Part shown: one piece after another, positions 62,904 through 64,000 of the stretch
Layout: the number at the start of each line of letters is the position of its first letter
Position numbering within the stretch: position 1 is the stretch's first letter
Assembly: GCA_002928515.1 (NCBI GenBank)
Contig: PERI01000002.1
Coordinates: 496,001 to 560,000 of the forward strand
Origin: Hyphomicrobium sp.
GTDB lineage: Bacteria; Pseudomonadota; Alphaproteobacteria; Rhizobiales; Hyphomicrobiaceae
Reading direction: 5' to 3'
Length of the DNA stretch: 64,000 nucleotides
Program-made: the position numbers and the translations under genes
Notes under the pieces: generated by a model
The model's input: only the letters and a program-made list of their open reading frames with translations
Told to the model about the DNA's origin: nothing
Databases searched by the model: none

Positions 62904-64000
62904 CTAGGCTCCTGATCGACTCCGGCCCTCGGAAATGGCCCGATGCAGCCAAAGCACCGGGATCAAACCGATGAGCACGATGGTAATGGCGCCAAGGGAT
63001 GCTTCTTCAAACTGTTCTGACGCGGTGAGCCCATAAACATACGTCGCGAGCGTATCAAAGTTGAAGGGGCGCAGCAGCAGCGTTGCCGGCAGTTCCTTCA
63101 TCGCATCCACAAACACGAGTAAACCGGCGGCGCCTAAGGCGGGTGCTAATATCGGTAAGTGCACGCGCCACAGCGTCATGACTCCGCCAGAGCCGAGCGT
63201 GCGTGCGGCTGCATCGAGGTTGGTTGAGATGCGCTGCAAGCCAGCGTCGACCGAGCCGAGTGCGACGGCCAGGAACCGGATCACGAGGGCGAACGTCACG
63301 GCGAACAACGACCCCGATAACATCAGGCCTGTCGATACGCCAATATTCGCACGCATCCACGCGTCGATGCCATTGTCAAAGCCCGCAAGCGGGCTGACGA
63401 GGCCGATCGCCAGCACAGTGCCGGGTAGCGCATAGCCGAGCGATGCCACTTGGCTTGTTGTGTGCGTGATGCGCCCACGATAGAGACGCACAGCATAGGC
63501 GAAGATCAACGCAAACAAAATTGCGACAGCGCTCGCGAGTGCTGCGAGCACAATACTATTCGTGGCGGAGCGTGCGAATGCTGCAAGATCAGCGGTGCCC
63601 ACATGCGCAATTGCTTGAGAAGCTAGGACCAAGAACGGAACGAAAAAGCCGAGCACGGTCGGTAGTAGCACCAGACTGAGTGCAAGCCATGCCCGCCAGC
63701 CATCCAGTGTTTCAAATGGAATGGCGCGATATCGCCCCGTTGTTGCTTGAAACCCACCGCCACCGCGAAGCGCGCGCTCGCTGACGAGCAATACGGCGAT
63801 CAGCGATAGCATCACCAACGATATTTGCGCGGCACCCGACAAGCTACCGCGTTGCATCCATGTGGCGTAAATGCTCGACGATAGTGTTTCGACGCCGAGA
63901 TATTGTACGGCGCCAAGGTCATTCAAACTTTCCATCAGAACGAGCAGTACGCCTGCTGCAAGTGCGGGTCGTGCGAGTGGAAGTGCTACGGAGTAAAAGG
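62904..64000 (-). CDS. ABC transporter permease, iron(III)/FbpB-like (5' part missing)
   Basis: The frame stays open to the right edge, so at least 365 codons of a two-module permease are visible. Near the edge it reads LPLARPALAAGVLLVLMESLNDLGAVQYLGVETLSSSIYATW (in pieces), a coupling-loop motif of the first half typical of FbpB/ferric iron permeases; the second half has SLGYALPGTVLAIGLVSPLAG and RVHLPILAPALGAAGLLVFVDAMKELPATLLLRPFNFDTLA. Such permeases form the membrane channel with a substrate-binding protein and an ATPase. Neighbouring genes lie beyond the window, so iron is inferred from the family. An M at 63935 is internal, not the start. Confidence 0.85.
   Translation of the reverse strand, partial: FYSVALPLARPALAAGVLLVLMESLNDLGAVQYLGVETLSSSIYATWMQRGSLSGAAQISLVMLSLIAVLLVSERALRGGGGFQATTGRYRAIPFETLDGWRAWLALSLVLLPTVLGFFVPFLVLASQAIAHVGTADLAAFARSATNSIVLAALASAVAILFALIFAYAVRLYRGRITHTTSQVASLGYALPGTVLAIGLVSPLAGFDNGIDAWMRANIGVSTGLMLSGSLFAVTFALVIRFLAVALGSVDAGLQRISTNLDAAARTLGSGGVMTLWRVHLPILAPALGAAGLLVFVDAMKELPATLLLRPFNFDTLATYVYGLTASEQFEEASLGAITIVLIGLIPVLWLHRAISEGRSRSGA

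Overview
The window is a stretch of core chromosome from an alphaproteobacterium, most likely of the order Hyphomicrobiales (Rhizobiales). The evidence is gene content and gene order: mutS-glnD-murJ-trpS, then tsaB-rimI-fur/mur-plsC-miaB-phoH-ybeY-corC-lnt-(XRE regulator)-metK-trmB-rimP-nusA-ylxR-infB-rbfA-truB, then rpsO-pnp, then fabI-fabB-fabA divergent from irr. This arrangement, the Irr iron regulator, a Mur-type Fur protein, an ornithine-lipid acyltransferase (OlsB type) and a YlxR-L7Ae fusion are all typical of that group. The genus cannot be fixed from the sequence alone; a Hyphomicrobium-like relative is a guess.

Layout. 1-3.4 kb (minus strand): a LemA-TPM-TPM group followed by an Atg22/UMF1-like MFS permease cut by the window edge. 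3.56 kb: tRNA-Gly(GCC). 3.8-6.2 kb: translation quality and proteostasis genes (prolyl-tRNA editing protein, thioredoxin-TPR protein, LON-domain protein, Trm112-like protein). 6.4-7.4 kb: olsB. 7.5-9.8 kb: malic enzyme, divergent from mutS. 10-19.7 kb: mutS, glnD, murJ, trpS, usp, nfuA. 19.7-38.9 kb: a dense plus-strand run for tRNA modification, envelope biogenesis, ribosome maturation, translation initiation and transcription elongation. 39-42.7 kb: cold shock protein, rpsO and pnp with structured leaders. 42.7-47.7 kb (minus): a small secreted Cys/His protein, an HMA-MauE membrane protein, murI, and fabI/fabB/fabA. 47.9-56 kb: irr, an SH3 protein, a 2-hydroxyacid dehydrogenase, an M50 protease, moeB, cysK, dut, coaBC and a PCuAC copper chaperone. 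56-64 kb: a more accessory zone with an MHS-type MFS permease, a fused sodium:solute symporter, glpD, an M15-type peptidase and part of an iron-type ABC permease.

The clearest regulatory signals are a perfect 15-bp Irr-box-like palindrome over the -10 element upstream of nfuA (irr itself lies 29 kb away), and an exact match to the EcfG general-stress promoter consensus (GGAAC-N17-CGTT) just upstream of phoH. Structured leaders precede metK, rpsO and pnp, and a possible terminator-tailed small RNA lies after the PCuAC gene.

I found no CRISPR array, insertion sequence, prophage, integrase or defence locus. The window is mostly ordinary housekeeping DNA. The points worth a second look are regulatory elements, unusual fusions and a few family deviations rather than a whole new system.
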